Source: Mesostigma viride (taxonomy: Eukaryota; Streptophyta; Mesostigmatophyceae; Mesostigmatales; Mesostigmataceae). Taken from it: 25,932 nucleotides of DNA. Shown piece after piece: positions 1-9,934 of the stretch. Both the position numbers and the translations under genes were made by a program. The stretch spans positions 1 to 25,932 of the forward strand of contig RPFO01001138.1 in assembly GCA_009746045.1 (NCBI GenBank), given 5' to 3'. Each line of letters opens with the position of its first letter. Position 1 is the first letter of the stretch. The notes under the pieces were generated by a model. It saw nothing but the letters and a program-made list of their open reading frames with translations, searched no databases and was not told the DNA's origin.

Positions 1-37
1 TAGCTCAGGCTAGGTGTGTCTGGGCTGGGACGTAACA
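1..37 (+). repeat. 3' end of the 5' LTR
   Basis: The 37 bases match 25262-25298 without a mismatch and end in the LTR terminal motif GGGACGTAACA. Internal retrotransposon sequence follows directly. The rest of the LTR lies upstream of the window. Confidence 0.93.
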
Positions 38-38
38 C

Positions 39-52
39 TGGTTATCGGAGGA
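39..52 (+). other. Primer-binding-site-like sequence
   Basis: One base after the LTR end the sequence reads TGGTTATCGGAGG. It resembles the plant initiator-Met tRNA primer site (TGGTATCAGAG...) with one inserted T and one A-to-G change. Its position, adjacent to the LTR, is what a minus-strand primer site requires. The imperfect match leaves room for a different tRNA primer. Confidence 0.55.
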
Positions 53-153
53 AATGTGCTGGAAAGGTTAGCTACTCTCCGGAGGGGGTTAGTGAGCCAA
101 TTGGGATACCAAGGCTGAGTTTGACGTAGGTAGAGGTTCCGGAATTCAACGAC
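53..153 (+). other. Retrotransposon leader, part left of the giant insertion
   Basis: About 100 bases of untranslated leader, ending in TTCAACGAC at 145-153. There the leader is interrupted by the giant TIR element and resumes at 14417 or 14420. The terminal GAC (151-153) recurs at 14417-14419 as the probable target duplication. No coding signal is seen. Confidence 0.7.
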
Positions 154-181
154 CCCCAAACACCCGTAGGTTTGGTAAATT
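154..181 (+). repeat. Left terminal inverted repeat of the giant element
   Basis: The 28 bases are the exact reverse complement of 14389-14416. The inner part overlaps a local hairpin: TTTGGTAAAT at 171-180 and its complement ATTTACCAAA at 185-194, with a 4-base loop. Confidence 0.85.
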
Positions 182-1555
182 TGCATTTACCAAAACCAAA
201 TTTTTTGAGATATGCGTTTTTTGGTCTTCAATGACGCATATGGTTGGAAAAAACACCAAAACAATGTTCTGACAAAAAAAATTTCATGGCTTGTGTCAGA
301 AAAATGACGCTTTTCAAGGCATTTTGTGCCAAATATGACATGTCAATTTTTCCTGACTGCAGTTTTGCTCATACATAGGCCCACATGTGGTGGTTAAGGT
401 CTATCTAGTGCCCCAAGAGGGATTGCAAAGTTGCACATTTTTTGGATACCTGCAGGGGTCCCAACGGTGACGTCAAGTAGCATAAAAACTGCGGTTTTGC
501 TCGGTTTTAGCCCATTTAGGCACCCTAGACCATGCAAATGAGCTCAGATTGCAGCCAAACTTGGCAGCTGCCCTTGCCATGCTAAAGAAAGAACATGAGC
601 AAAGTTGCACATTTTTTGGATACCTGCAGGCACCCTGGGTGACGTCAAATAGCATAAAAACCGCATTTTTGCTCGGTTTTAGCCTGTTTAGGCACCCTAG
701 ACCATGCAAATGAGCTCAGATTGCAGCCAAACTTGGCAGCTGCCCTTGCAATGCTGGACAACGAACATGTGCAAAGTTGCACATTTTTTGGATGCCTGCA
801 GGGCACCCTGGGTGACGTCAAGTAGCATAAAAACCGCATTTTTGCTCGGTTTCAGCCCATTTAGGCACCCTAGACCATGCAAATGAGCTCAGATTGCAAC
901 CAAACTTGGCAGCTGCTCTTGCCATGCTGCAAAACGAACATGTGCAAAGTTGCACATGTTTTGGATACCTGCAGGGCACCCTGGGTGACGCCAAGTAGCA
1001 TAAAATTAATTGACGTGAAGGCGCAAATACGACATGTCAATTTTTCCTGGCTGCAGTTTTGCTCTAAATATGACTCATATGTGGTGGTTAAGGTCTATAT
1101 AGTACCCCAAGAGGGATTGCAAAGTTGCACACTTTTTGGATACCTGCAGGGGTCCCAACGGTGACGTCAAGTAGCATAAAAACCGCGATGTGGCACGATT
1201 TTAGCCTGTTTAGGCACCCTAGACCATGCAAATGAGCTCAGATTGCAGCCAAACTTGGCAGCTGCCCTTGCCATGCTAATGAAAGAACATGAGCAAAGTT
1301 GCACATTTTTTGGATGCCTGCAGGGCACCCTGGGTGACGTCAAATAGCATAAAAACCGCATTTTTGCTCGGTTTTAGCCTGTTTAGGCACCCTAGACCAT
1401 GCAAATGAGCTCAGATTGCAGCCAAACTTGGCAGCTGCTCTTGCCATGCTAAAGAAAGTACATGAGCAAAGTTGCACATGTTTTGGATGCCTGCAGGGCA
1501 CCCTGGGTGACGTCAAATAGCATAAAAACCGCATTTTTGCTCGGTTTCAGCCCAT

Positions 1556-1566
1556 TTAGGCACCCT
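1556..1566 (+). repeat. Target-site duplication of the LINE (left copy)
   Basis: TTAGGCACCCT is repeated exactly at 4854-4864 on the other side of the LINE. The sequence belongs to the satellite monomer, so joining the flanks restores a normal 173-bp spacing. Confidence 0.9.
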
Positions 1567-1696
1567 TAAAAAAAATTAAATTAAATTATAACATGCCTCC
1601 GTGGGGAGGTCATGTAGCACATATTTCATGATGGATGGGGTGGAGGAAGCCGCGTGATCGAACTATCCTAACTCTATCTAGAAAAGCCTAACTACA

Positions 1697-3511
1697 CTAC
1701 TCATCAAAACGCCTCCTCCGCTTGGGGGGAGGTGGCTTGCCCACAGGGTCGGGCGTGTGTGCCTTGACAATCTTCTTCCACCGCTCCTTGTCCTGCATGG
1801 CAGTCCAAAGACGGGAGAGAGAGTGGATGCGGTACTCAAACTGGGCTGGGACCACTAGGTCGTCCAGCAACATCTGGGTATAGGTCATGGCATGTTTCCC
1901 TACCTTTTTAGGAATGTTCTTGGGGCCAGGCCAGGTCAAAATGTGCCGCCCCGGTTGGCCGAGCCGCTGGGGACCGGCCAGACCAAGGGCGGTGTCGACC
2001 TGGCTGGTGCGAGCAAGATGTCCTACAAATGCTATCCTACGCTGTCTAATCTCGTCCGAAATACGCGGCATACCGTGATACAAAGACTCTAAGGACCTAC
2101 GCTGAGAAAACCCGACATTCAGGACCTGTCGGAGCATCCGGGTTACCGTGCCGTCTAGCTTGGCTGCCAGTGTTGCCGTGAGTGTCCATGCCTCGGCGCC
2201 ATACGTGAGCACCGTGAGGACGAGGACCTTGAAGAGCATGCGCTTGCGGTGCTCGTCCAGGCCCTTGGAGCGCCAGTAGGTGTTGAGCGAACGGAGCTTG
2301 GCCCAGGAAAGGCCGATGCGGGTGTCCACATCGTCGGCAGTGTCCGGAAGCCAACTCCCCAACAGCTTGAAGCGGTCGCGGAGTGGGACCTCCGTCCCGT
2401 CTAGCAGGCGCGGCAGCGGTGGGCGACTGGAGGCCCCAATCACCATCGCCTCAGTTTTGACACTAATCTCCAACCCCACCGCCCTCGCCTCCAGGCCCAG
2501 ACAGTCCAGCCAGGTCTGAATGTGCTCGGGGCGCGCGATGAGGGTGGTGTCGTCCGCGTAAATCAGGTCAGCCAGGCGGTAACCCGTGCTAACCCCGCCG
2601 TGCCCACGCTCGTTAAGGATGTCCAAGCCTGGCTCGAACCCCTTAAGAGCAGTAAAGCGCGCACGTGCCTGGCGCATGACGTGGTCCACGACAATAATGA
2701 ACAGGTATGGAGACAGGACACAACCTTGCCACACCCCGTGGTGAAGGGGGAATGGTGGGGTGGTGCCTTCCGCAGTCCGCACTACTGCCTGTGAGCCCTC
2801 ATACAGTCGGCGAATGGCAGCAATAAACGCTGGTGGCACGCGGTCCAGAGCTAGGATGGCCCAAAGAGCCTCCCAGAGGACCGTGTCAAAGGCCTTGATA
2901 TAGTCAACAAAAATGAGGACCAGCGGCAAACTGTCAGGGGGAAGGCGACGCACCTCCTCCATCAACCGGCGCGCGACAAACACAGCCATGACAGTGTTAC
3001 GACCACTACGGAAACCCATCTGAGACTCACCCAGGTGTGGGTCCAGCGCGGCGCGGAGCCTGTGCAGCATCATGCGCATGAAGACCTTCAGCGCGGCGCT
3101 CTGGAGGCAGACACCCCGGTAGTTACCGGGGTCAGCAGCAGAGCCCTTCTTGTACAGCATGACGCGGATGGCCGTCTGCCACTCAGCAGGCGGAGGCTCG
3201 TCAGAGAGCAGGACACGGTTGCAGAACGCCAGCAGAAGATCCCTAACCGCCAGATCAGGGGTCTTCAGCAGCTCAGCAGAAAGGTGGTCGGCCCGACCGC
3301 CGCATCGTACCGCAGGCGAGCAAGGGCGCCGTCCAATTCCTCCAAAGTGAAGGGGTGGACGACGTCGTTGGTGGCAAGGCAGCCCTCCTTCAAGGCGGGG
3401 ACTTGGTAGTCCGCGGCCGAGGAGGGGGGCGCTGGCGGCGGCGGGGGTCCGGCGACCCCGAGGCGGGCGGCCGTCTCGGGGTGAAGCGGCGGGGGGGGGC
3501 GCGAGCCCCAC
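1697..3511 (-). pseudogene. LINE reverse transcriptase region (frameshifted)
   Basis: This frame encodes the reverse transcriptase that copies LINE RNA at the nicked target. From about residue 74 of the open frame it reads as true RT: VMLYKKG, YRGVCLQ, MGFRSGRNT, FVDYIKAFD near 202-209 (motif A Asp at 203), HHGVWQGCVLSP near 258-268 and IYADD at 317-321 (catalytic motif). A 'thumb/connection' with YGAEAWTL and a Leu/Arg-rich GHLAR segment follow. The first ~73 residues are out of frame. The true upstream linker runs in another frame (3360 down to about 3294, reading FTLEELDGALARLRYDAA) and joins here through a one-base change near 3293. No RNase H domain is seen. Non-functional as written. 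Confidence 0.9.
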
Positions 3512-4853
3512 CGGTCAAGGAAACATTGTGGGCCAACCAGCGGTCAAGGCTTACCGGCGCCGTGCCGTCCCCCGTGTGCTCCACCGGGGTGCGCTGCCGC
3601 CGGCCGCCGAGCCGGTCGAGGTGGTACCACATGTCCTTGCCCTGGTTGCGAGCCTGGCAGGCCTTGGCATCCGCGATGCACTGGGCCGCCTCCGCGTCCT
3701 GAGCATGCTCGTAGGCCTCCACAAGGGCGGCCTTGAGCAATGGTTTCTGCAGCGGGTCCCGGTTACGCTTGAGGCGGTGCCGGGCGGCCAAGACCTTGGG
3801 GTCCTGGCGGTAGAGCGGGCCGGGGCGGCGGCGGGGCATGACCGGCAGGTGCCGGGCCGCCAGCAACGGGGCACGGGCCGCAAAGCCCGCAAAAATGGCT
3901 GCGTTGGGGGCACCCTTGTCCAGCTCGTCGACGTCCGCCCGGGCGTCCAGTGCCGACAGGTACTTCCGTCGGCACCAGTTCCGCTCGTGCTCGGCGTCCG
4001 TCCAGTCCTCAGGATCTCCCTTGACCGGACGTAGAGCAGACCAGTCAGGGCGGACCACTGGGGCGCGGCGCGCGGGGACGTGGAACCGGAGCCGAAGGGT
4101 CGCGCGCACCAACCGGTGGTCAGAGCACACCGTGGGCGTGTCAAACACTCGGGTGTCCAGAACCGAGGTACACCTGGGCTGCCGTACCACCACGTAGTCC
4201 AGACAGGCCTGACGGCCGTTAGGGCCACGAAAAGTGACCAAGTCCTGGGAGGGACGTTGGAAGTGGCAGTTGACAGCAACCATCCCGCTATCCCGCAAAA
4301 AGGCAGAAAACAGGGGAGTGTTGTCATTAGCAGCAGTGTCAGCAGGCGCAAAGCGACTGCCAGCAGTACCCACGGGGAGCGTGGCATTGGCGTCTAGCAG
4401 CATAACCAAAAAGTGGCGGGCCGGGGTGGCCCCCTCAAGGCTATGCAAGTCCTCGAAGAACTTCTGGCGTTCCAACGCAGGTAGACCACTATGGGGTGCG
4501 TAGCCCACCCCCACCGTGAGGTGGTGTTTAGACCGCCCCTCGACGGAGGTGAAGTGTGCTACCATAAGGCGTGGCGTTAGAAACTTAAGCGTGCTGAGGC
4601 TAGCAACTGCCAGCGGCGAACACAAAAGACCAACACCACCTTGGCCAGACGTACCGCTGCCAGCGAAGAAAAACCGCCAGCCACCCGCCAAGCGATCAGT
4701 GCTCACCATGCCAAGTGGCACCGTGCGGCGGTGTTCCTGGACGCCTAATATAGACACACGATGCTCAATGCAGAATGCGACTAGCTCCTCTACCCGGCAG
4801 CTATGGTCGTCATCTAGCAATGTGCGGGTGTTAAAAGTGGCAAGGGCCAAGGA
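3390..4853 (-). pseudogene. LINE endonuclease (EEP/APE-type), 5'-truncated
   Basis: The endonuclease nicks target DNA to start integration. Conserved motifs appear in order in the reading frame that begins at 4850: N7 (FNTRTLL), E39 (GVQEHRR), GYAPHSG at 116-122, D153 and N155 (LLDANA), LDYVVV at 218-223 and S243-D244-H245 (SDHRLV). The catalytic set is complete. The open frame starts with TTG at the LINE's 5' boundary, so the native start is missing. After about residue 440 the frame leaves the true path: a C homopolymer (G run at 3490-3499 on the + strand) shifts it to a stop at 3390, while the continuing linker lies in a second frame. Confidence 0.88.
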
Positions 4854-4864
4854 TTAGGCACCCT
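4854..4864 (+). repeat. Target-site duplication of the LINE (right copy)
   Basis: TTAGGCACCCT, identical to 1556-1566. The satellite array continues directly after it in register. Confidence 0.9.
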
Positions 4865-7648
4865 AGACCATGCAAATGAGCTCAGATTGCAACCAAACTT
4901 GGCAGCTGCTCTTGCCATGCTGCAAAACGAACATGTGCAAAGTTGCACATGTTTTGGATACCTGCAGGGCACCCTGGGTGACGCCAAGTAGCATAAAATT
5001 AATTGACGCGAAGGCGCAAATACGACATGTCAATTTTTCCTGGCTGCAGTTTTGCTCTAAATATGACTCATATGTGGTGGTTAAGGTCTATATAGTACCC
5101 CAAGAGGGATTGCAAAGTTGCACATTTTTTGGATACCTGCAGGGGTCCCAACGGTGACGTCAAGTAGCATAAAAACCGCGATGTGGCACGATCATAGCCT
5201 GTTTAGGCACCCTAGACCATGCAAATGAGCTCAGATTGCAGCCAAACTTGGCAGCTGCCCTTGCCATGCTAATGAAAGAACATGAGCAAAGTTGCACATT
5301 TTTTGGATGCCTGCAGGGCACCCTGGGTGACGTCAAATAGCATAAAAACCGCATTTTTGCTCGGTTTTAGCCTGTTTAGGCACCCTAGACCATGCAAATG
5401 AGCTCAGATTGCGGCCAAACTTGGCAGCTGCCCTTGCCATGCTAAAGAAAGTACATGAGCAAAGTTGCACATGTTTTGGATGCCTGCAGGGCGCCCTGGG
5501 TGACGTCAAATAGCATAAAAACCGCATTTTTGCTCGGTTTTAGCCCATTTAGGCACCCTAGACCATGCAAATGAGCTCAGATTGCAACCAAACTTGGCAG
5601 CTGCTCTTGCCATGCTGCAAAACGAACATGTGCAAAGTTGCACATGTTTTGGATACCTGCAGGGCACCCTGGGCGACGCCAAGTAGCATAAAATTAATTG
5701 ACGCGAAGGCGCAAATACGACATGTCAATTTTTCCTGGCTGCAGTTTTGCTCTAAATATGACTCATATGTGGTGGTTAAGGTCTATATAGTACCCCAAGA
5801 GGGATTGCAAAGTTGCACATTTTTTGGATACCTGCAGGGGTCCCAACGGTGACGTCAAGTAGCATAAAAACTGCGGTTTTGCTCGGTTTTAGCCCATTTA
5901 GGCACCCTAGACCATGCAAATGAGCTCAGATTGCAGCCAAACTTGGCAGCTGCCCTTGCCATGCTAATGAAAGAACATGAGCAAAGTTGCACATTTTTTG
6001 GATGCCTGCAGGGCACCCTGGGTGACGTCAAATAGCATAAAAACCGCATTTTTGCTCGGTTTTAGCCTGTTTAGGCACCCTAGACCATGCAAATGAGCTC
6101 AGATTGCAGCCAAACTTGGCAGCTGCTCTTGCCATGCTAAAGAAAGTACATGAGCAAAGTTGCACATGTTTTGGATGCCTGCAGGGCACCCTGGGTGACG
6201 TCAAATAGCATAAAAACCGCATTTTTGCTCGGTTTCAGCCCATTTAGGCACCCTAGACCATGCAAATGAGCTCAGATTGCAACCAAACTTGGCAGCTGCT
6301 CTTGCCATGCTGGAACAAGAACATGTGCAAGGTTGCACATGTTTTGGATACCTGCAGGGCACCCTGGGCGACGCCAAGTAGCATAAAATTAATTGACGCG
6401 AAGGCGCAAATACGACATGTCAATTTTTCCTGGCTGCAGTTTTGCTCTAAATATGACTCATATGTGGTGGTTAAGGTCTATATAGTACCCCAAGAGGGAT
6501 TGCAAAGTTGCACATTTTTTGGATACCTGCAGGGGTCCCAACGGTGACGTCAAGTAGCATAAAAACCGCGATGTGGCACGATTTTAGCCTGTTTAGGCAC
6601 CCTAGACCATGCAAATGAGCTCAGATTGCAGCCAAACTTGGCAGCTGCCCTTGCCATGCTAAAGAAAGAACATGAGCAAAGTTGCACATGTTTTGGATGC
6701 CTGCAGGGCACCCTGGGTGACGTCAAATAGCATAAAAACCGCATTTTTGCTCGGTTTTAGCCTGTTTAGGCACCCTAGACCATGCAAATGAGCTCAGATT
6801 GCAACCAAACTTGGCAGCTGCCCTTGCCATGCTGAAACAAGAACATGTGCAAGGTTGCACATGTTTTGGATACCTGCAGGGCACCCTGGGTGACGCCAAG
6901 TAGCATAAAATTAATTGACGCGAAGGCGCAAATACGACATGTCAATTTTTCCTGGCTGCAGTTTTGCTCTAAATATGACTCATATGTGGTGGTTAAGGTC
7001 CATATAGTACCCCAAGAGGGATTGCAAAGTTGCACATTTTTTGGATACCTGCAGGGGTCCCAACGGTGACGTTTAGTAGCATAAAAACCACGATGTGGCA
7101 CGATTTTAGCCTGTTTAGGCACCCTAGACCATGCAAATGAGCTCAGATTGCAGCCAAACTTGGCAGCTGCCCTTGCCATGCTAAAGACAGAACATGAGCA
7201 AAGTTGCACATTTTTTGGATGCCTGCAGGGCACCCTGGGTGACGCCAAGTAGCATAAAAGTAATTGACATCAAGGCGCAAATACGACATGTCAATTTTTC
7301 CTGGATGCAGTTTTGCTCTAAATATGACTCATATGTGGTGGTTAAGGTCCATATAGTACCCCAAGAGGGATTGCAAAGTTGTACATTTTTTGGATACCTG
7401 CAGGGGTCCCAACGGTGACGTTTAGTAGCATAAAAACCACGATGTCGCACGATTTTAGCCCGCTTAGGCACCCTAGACCATGCAAATGATCTCCTGAAGA
7501 TTGCAGCCAAACTTGGCAGCTGCCCTTGGTATGCTGCAAAAAGCACATTTGCAACGTTGCACATTTTCGGATACCTGCAGGGCACCCTGGCTGATGCCAA
7601 GTAGCATAAGATTATTTGACGTGAAGGCGCGAATACGACATTTCAAAT

Positions 7649-8037
7649 GGGTGGGTGGGTGGGTGGTACGTGGTTGGCCCGTGGGTAGGTGCAGGTGGGT
7701 AGGTGCAGGTGGGTGGGTGGGTGGGTGGGTGGGTGGGTGGGTGGGCGGGTGCGTGGGTGGGCGGGTGGGTGGGTGGGTGGGCGGGTGGGTGGGTGGGTGG
7801 GTGGGTGGGTGGGGGGGCGGGCGGGCGGGCGGGCGGGCGGGCGGGCGGGCGGGCGGGCGGGCGGCGGGCGGGCGGGCGGGCGGCGGGCGGGCGGGCGGGC
7901 GGGCGGGCGGGCGGGCGGGCGCGGGCGGGCGGCGGCGCGGCGGGGGCGGGCGGGTGGGCGGGTGGGTGGGTGGGTGGGTGGGTGGGTGGGTGGGTGGGTG
8001 GGTGGGTGGGTGGGTGGGTGGGTGGGTGGGTGGGTGG
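7649..8037 (+). repeat. (GGGT)n/(GGGC)n G-rich microsatellite tract
   Basis: About 390 bases, almost entirely GGGT or GGGC tetramers with an uninterrupted GGGC-rich middle (about 7811-7960) between GGGT-rich sides. It abuts the truncated inner end of the left satellite array. Runs of three G at four-base spacing make stable G-quadruplexes likely on the + strand. Long open frames here (Gly-Trp-Val or Pro-Thr-His repeats) are artefacts of the repeat. Copy number is probably unstable. Confidence 0.95.
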
Positions 8038-9020
8038 CTGCCGTGGGGAGGCTTGCCTCTGTTAGTACTTAGTCTACGCATTACCCAATCGAGCATATGT
8101 GCTCGCATGAGTGAGTCTCACACAGCTGGATGGCCGATACAGTTGTGGACAGGGATTGGTGTGCCTCACACAACGATAAATCTATAGATAGGCCCTAGTA
8201 AGATGTTGCAATGTACTATCACCTAAAAATGCTTCCCCACATCAATTAACATGTTCATCATAGCAAATAAAGCGAATTTCTTCCTGCCACTGTGGTAAGC
8301 AACAGACTGTGGTAACGGCCACTCGGCCAGCCCAATGCTTAACCAAAAGTACGCCAAGAAAGTGCAAGGCTAAGTTTGATTTCCTCCTCAGGGTCCACGC
8401 CTGGTCATGCTGCATGCGCACTTAAGCCCATATTTTTTAACAGCTTCAGCCTCGAAAACACCCGCCCTTCTTACCTTTTGATTGCCTCGATCGCGTGTCA
8501 CAATAGGACAACTGGTCATCACCGCCATCGGGGTCAAGGTTCGACCACTTCCGGTCCAGTCTGCAATCCCATTGCCCGAAACTTCATTTCACCAGGAATA
8601 GGTTCCTCGACTGCACATTTCCAATGGATGGTGCCGAGAATGCCAACATAGCCGTTCTCGTGAGCATCACCAGCAGCTTGCAGTATTCAGCTGCTCAAGT
8701 TCGATTCATCAAGGGCCTGCACGAGTTGCAAAATTGATCAGCAGCCAGTCCTCGTGCTCGCACGGGAAAAAAAGGATTTCCCCTTGAGAAAATGCCAAAC
8801 CATTCATTATTATTATAACAGCAGATCTGTAAATATACTCGAACTCTCGGTTGGTCAGCGCGCTACCTTTCACCGTACTTCCGCGGTGTGGTATTAGCCA
8901 AGCCAGCAACCGGACTTTCTCCCGTCATGCAGTCTCTCTAGATGTTTAATAGCAACATTCCAGGACGCAAGAGAACCCATTACCCCAGGACCTCCGAAGT
9001 ATGTCATTCTGCCAGCTGCC
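8038..9020. other. Core of giant element, no supported gene
   Basis: About 980 bases of non-repetitive, moderately AT-rich sequence. The longest open frames are about 91 codons or shorter, with no recognisable domain and composition like the surrounding non-coding DNA. No tRNA or other RNA gene was noticed. Confidence 0.5.
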
Positions 9021-9030
9021 TATAAATAAA
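9021..9030 (+). promoter_or_regulatory. TATA-box-like sequence
   Basis: TATAAATAAA is a canonical-looking eukaryotic TATA element in the core of the giant element, oriented toward the only plausible core gene, which begins ~1.5 kb downstream. No initiator or 5' exon can be shown, so promoter function is inference. Confidence 0.3.
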
Positions 9031-9324
9031 ACCTCTTCGAAACGACTGAGCAACGAAAACTAAACCGTTGACCAATGACCAATTCGGCATTACTCATTGA
9101 TGGCAAATAAAATAGACATGGTTTGAGCCGGAATGGGTAGTCCTCTGCCGAATTCGCATGTTGCCGTCTATACGACTACACAGATTCATAGCATTGCGAC
9201 GAACAATCCTTCGACGTTGCTTGGCAGTTGGCTGCTTGTGAAATGGCGGCTTTTGGGCAGGGGCCACTGCGACCACGTGCATGTCCTGTCCAGTTTACTG
9301 TGTCCTCGTGTCGCATCACGAGTC

Positions 9325-9341
9325 TGTCAATTATTTGTTTG
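9325..9341 (+). repeat. 17-bp inverted repeat, left copy
   Basis: TGTCAATTATTTGTTTG is the exact reverse complement of 9882-9898, where the same 9-bp unit has expanded to about five copies. The pair encloses the 9-bp minisatellite and the MITE-like element. Confidence 0.7.
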
Positions 9342-9430
9342 TACAGTCTGTCATTATCAGGTATCGTACAATGCTGGCTATATTTTGTCTCGACTCACCA
9401 GCCGAGGCCTGGCCTCGTCCTCGTCCGACC

Positions 9431-9466
9431 TGTCAATTATGTCAATTATGTCAATTATGTCAATTA
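9431..9466 (+). repeat. TGTCAATTA minisatellite, four copies
   Basis: Four perfect tandem copies of the 9-mer TGTCAATTA end three bases before the MITE-like element. The same unit occurs inverted at 9892-9934. Confidence 0.95.
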
Positions 9467-9469
9467 TCA

Positions 9470-9670
9470 GGCGGAGCCAATTTTCGGAAGAACCGTCAGG
9501 TTCGCCAGAATTGGCGAAGCTTATAAGGCCGTACACGTGAGAAAACATAGGAATAGGGGATGAAAATCCGTCAATCCATCCATACATACATCCATCCATA
9601 CATACATCCACCGAATTTGTCCCGAATTTGCAAGCATAAGGGTGAGGTTCTTCCGAAAATTGGCTCCGCC
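9470..9670. mobile_element. MITE-like element, 201 bp with 25-bp perfect TIRs
   Basis: Bases 9470-9494 (starting GGCGGAGCCAATTTTCGG) are the exact reverse complement of 9646-9670. The interior has an imperfect CATACATC microsatellite and a TTCGCCAGAATTGGCGAA palindrome, with no coding capacity. The flanks (TCA on the left, GTA on the right) show no clear target duplication, so the superfamily is open. The GGC start is reminiscent of Harbinger-type ends. A simple hairpin-forming repeat rather than a mobile element is possible. Confidence 0.65.
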
Positions 9671-9891
9671 GTAGAGTTTCAACGGGCAAGTTGCAAACAC
9701 GCACGTTACTTGATTTGTTTGCGTAAACTTTTGCTAGACTTTCAATATTAAAGTTTTATTTTCCAAGGAAAATCACTAAAATCTGCACTTTCTAAGGGCT
9801 TTGATACCAAGACCTAGTAATTTTGACTATGTAGTTTTGACCATGTAACTACGTAAGATTCTAATACTTTACAAATGCTCCCAAACAAATA

Positions 9892-9934
9892 ATTGACATA
9901 ATTGACATAATTGACATAATTGACATAATTGACA
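9892..9934 (-). repeat. ATTGACATA minisatellite, inverted partner of 9431-9466
   Basis: Four full copies and one partial copy of ATTGACATA, the reverse complement (permuted) of the TGTCAATTA unit, followed by unique sequence. It overlaps the right copy of the 17-bp inverted repeat (9882-9898). Confidence 0.93.

Larger units (their letters stand above)
1567..4853 (-). mobile_element. 5'-truncated non-LTR retrotransposon (LINE) inside the satellite array
   Basis: The 3287-bp insertion runs on the - strand with an apurinic-type endonuclease followed by a reverse transcriptase. It ends at 1567 in an A/T-rich tail (reading TTTAATTTAATTTTTTTT toward the 3' end) and is flanked by a perfect 11-bp duplication. 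Its 5' end at 4853 falls right at the first conserved endonuclease strand with no upstream ATG, a typical 5' truncation from incomplete target-primed reverse transcription. Two frame changes break the coding region. The C-terminal region, with a YGAEAWTLT motif and an RRIAFVGHLAR motif, resembles RTE-like or related endonuclease-bearing LINEs; I do not assign the clade firmly. Confidence 0.9.
310..7648 (+). repeat. Left satellite array: ~173-bp monomers in 695-bp higher-order units
   Basis: The landmark CACCCTAGACC recurs at 521, 693, 866, 1215, 1388, (1561, LINE insertion) 4859, 5208, 5381, 5554, 5903, 6076, 6249, 6598, 6771, 7120 and 7469. Spacings are 172-173 or 349, the latter being a dimer with a divergent second monomer (contains CATATGTGGTGG and TATATAG). 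Dimer plus two monomers gives 695 bp, repeated almost unchanged at 866, 4859 and 5554. Toward the interior the order decays to 522- and then 349-bp steps. The array stops abruptly inside a divergent monomer where the G-rich tract starts. Most monomers carry ATGCAAATGAGCTCA and a TGACGTCA palindrome, or a TGACGCCA variant of it. Short ORFs here repeat with the period and are not genes. Confidence 0.95.

Noticed and set aside
473-7600. Many 60-157-residue open frames on both strands in the left array (and likewise 11598-13919 in the right)
   Set aside because: They recur with the 173/695-bp period, lack their own start context or domains, and overlap on both strands. They are by-products of the satellite sequence.
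7649-8037. Telomeric repeat or chromosome end
   Set aside because: The unit is a four-base GGGT/GGGC, not TTTAGGG or a related telomere unit, and coding retroelement DNA continues on both sides.
7473-8187. Open frames of 120-228 codons rich in Gly-Trp-Val, Arg-Ala-Gly or Pro-Thr-His
   Set aside because: They are translations of the (GGGT/GGGC)n tract; no sequence outside the tract supports a protein.
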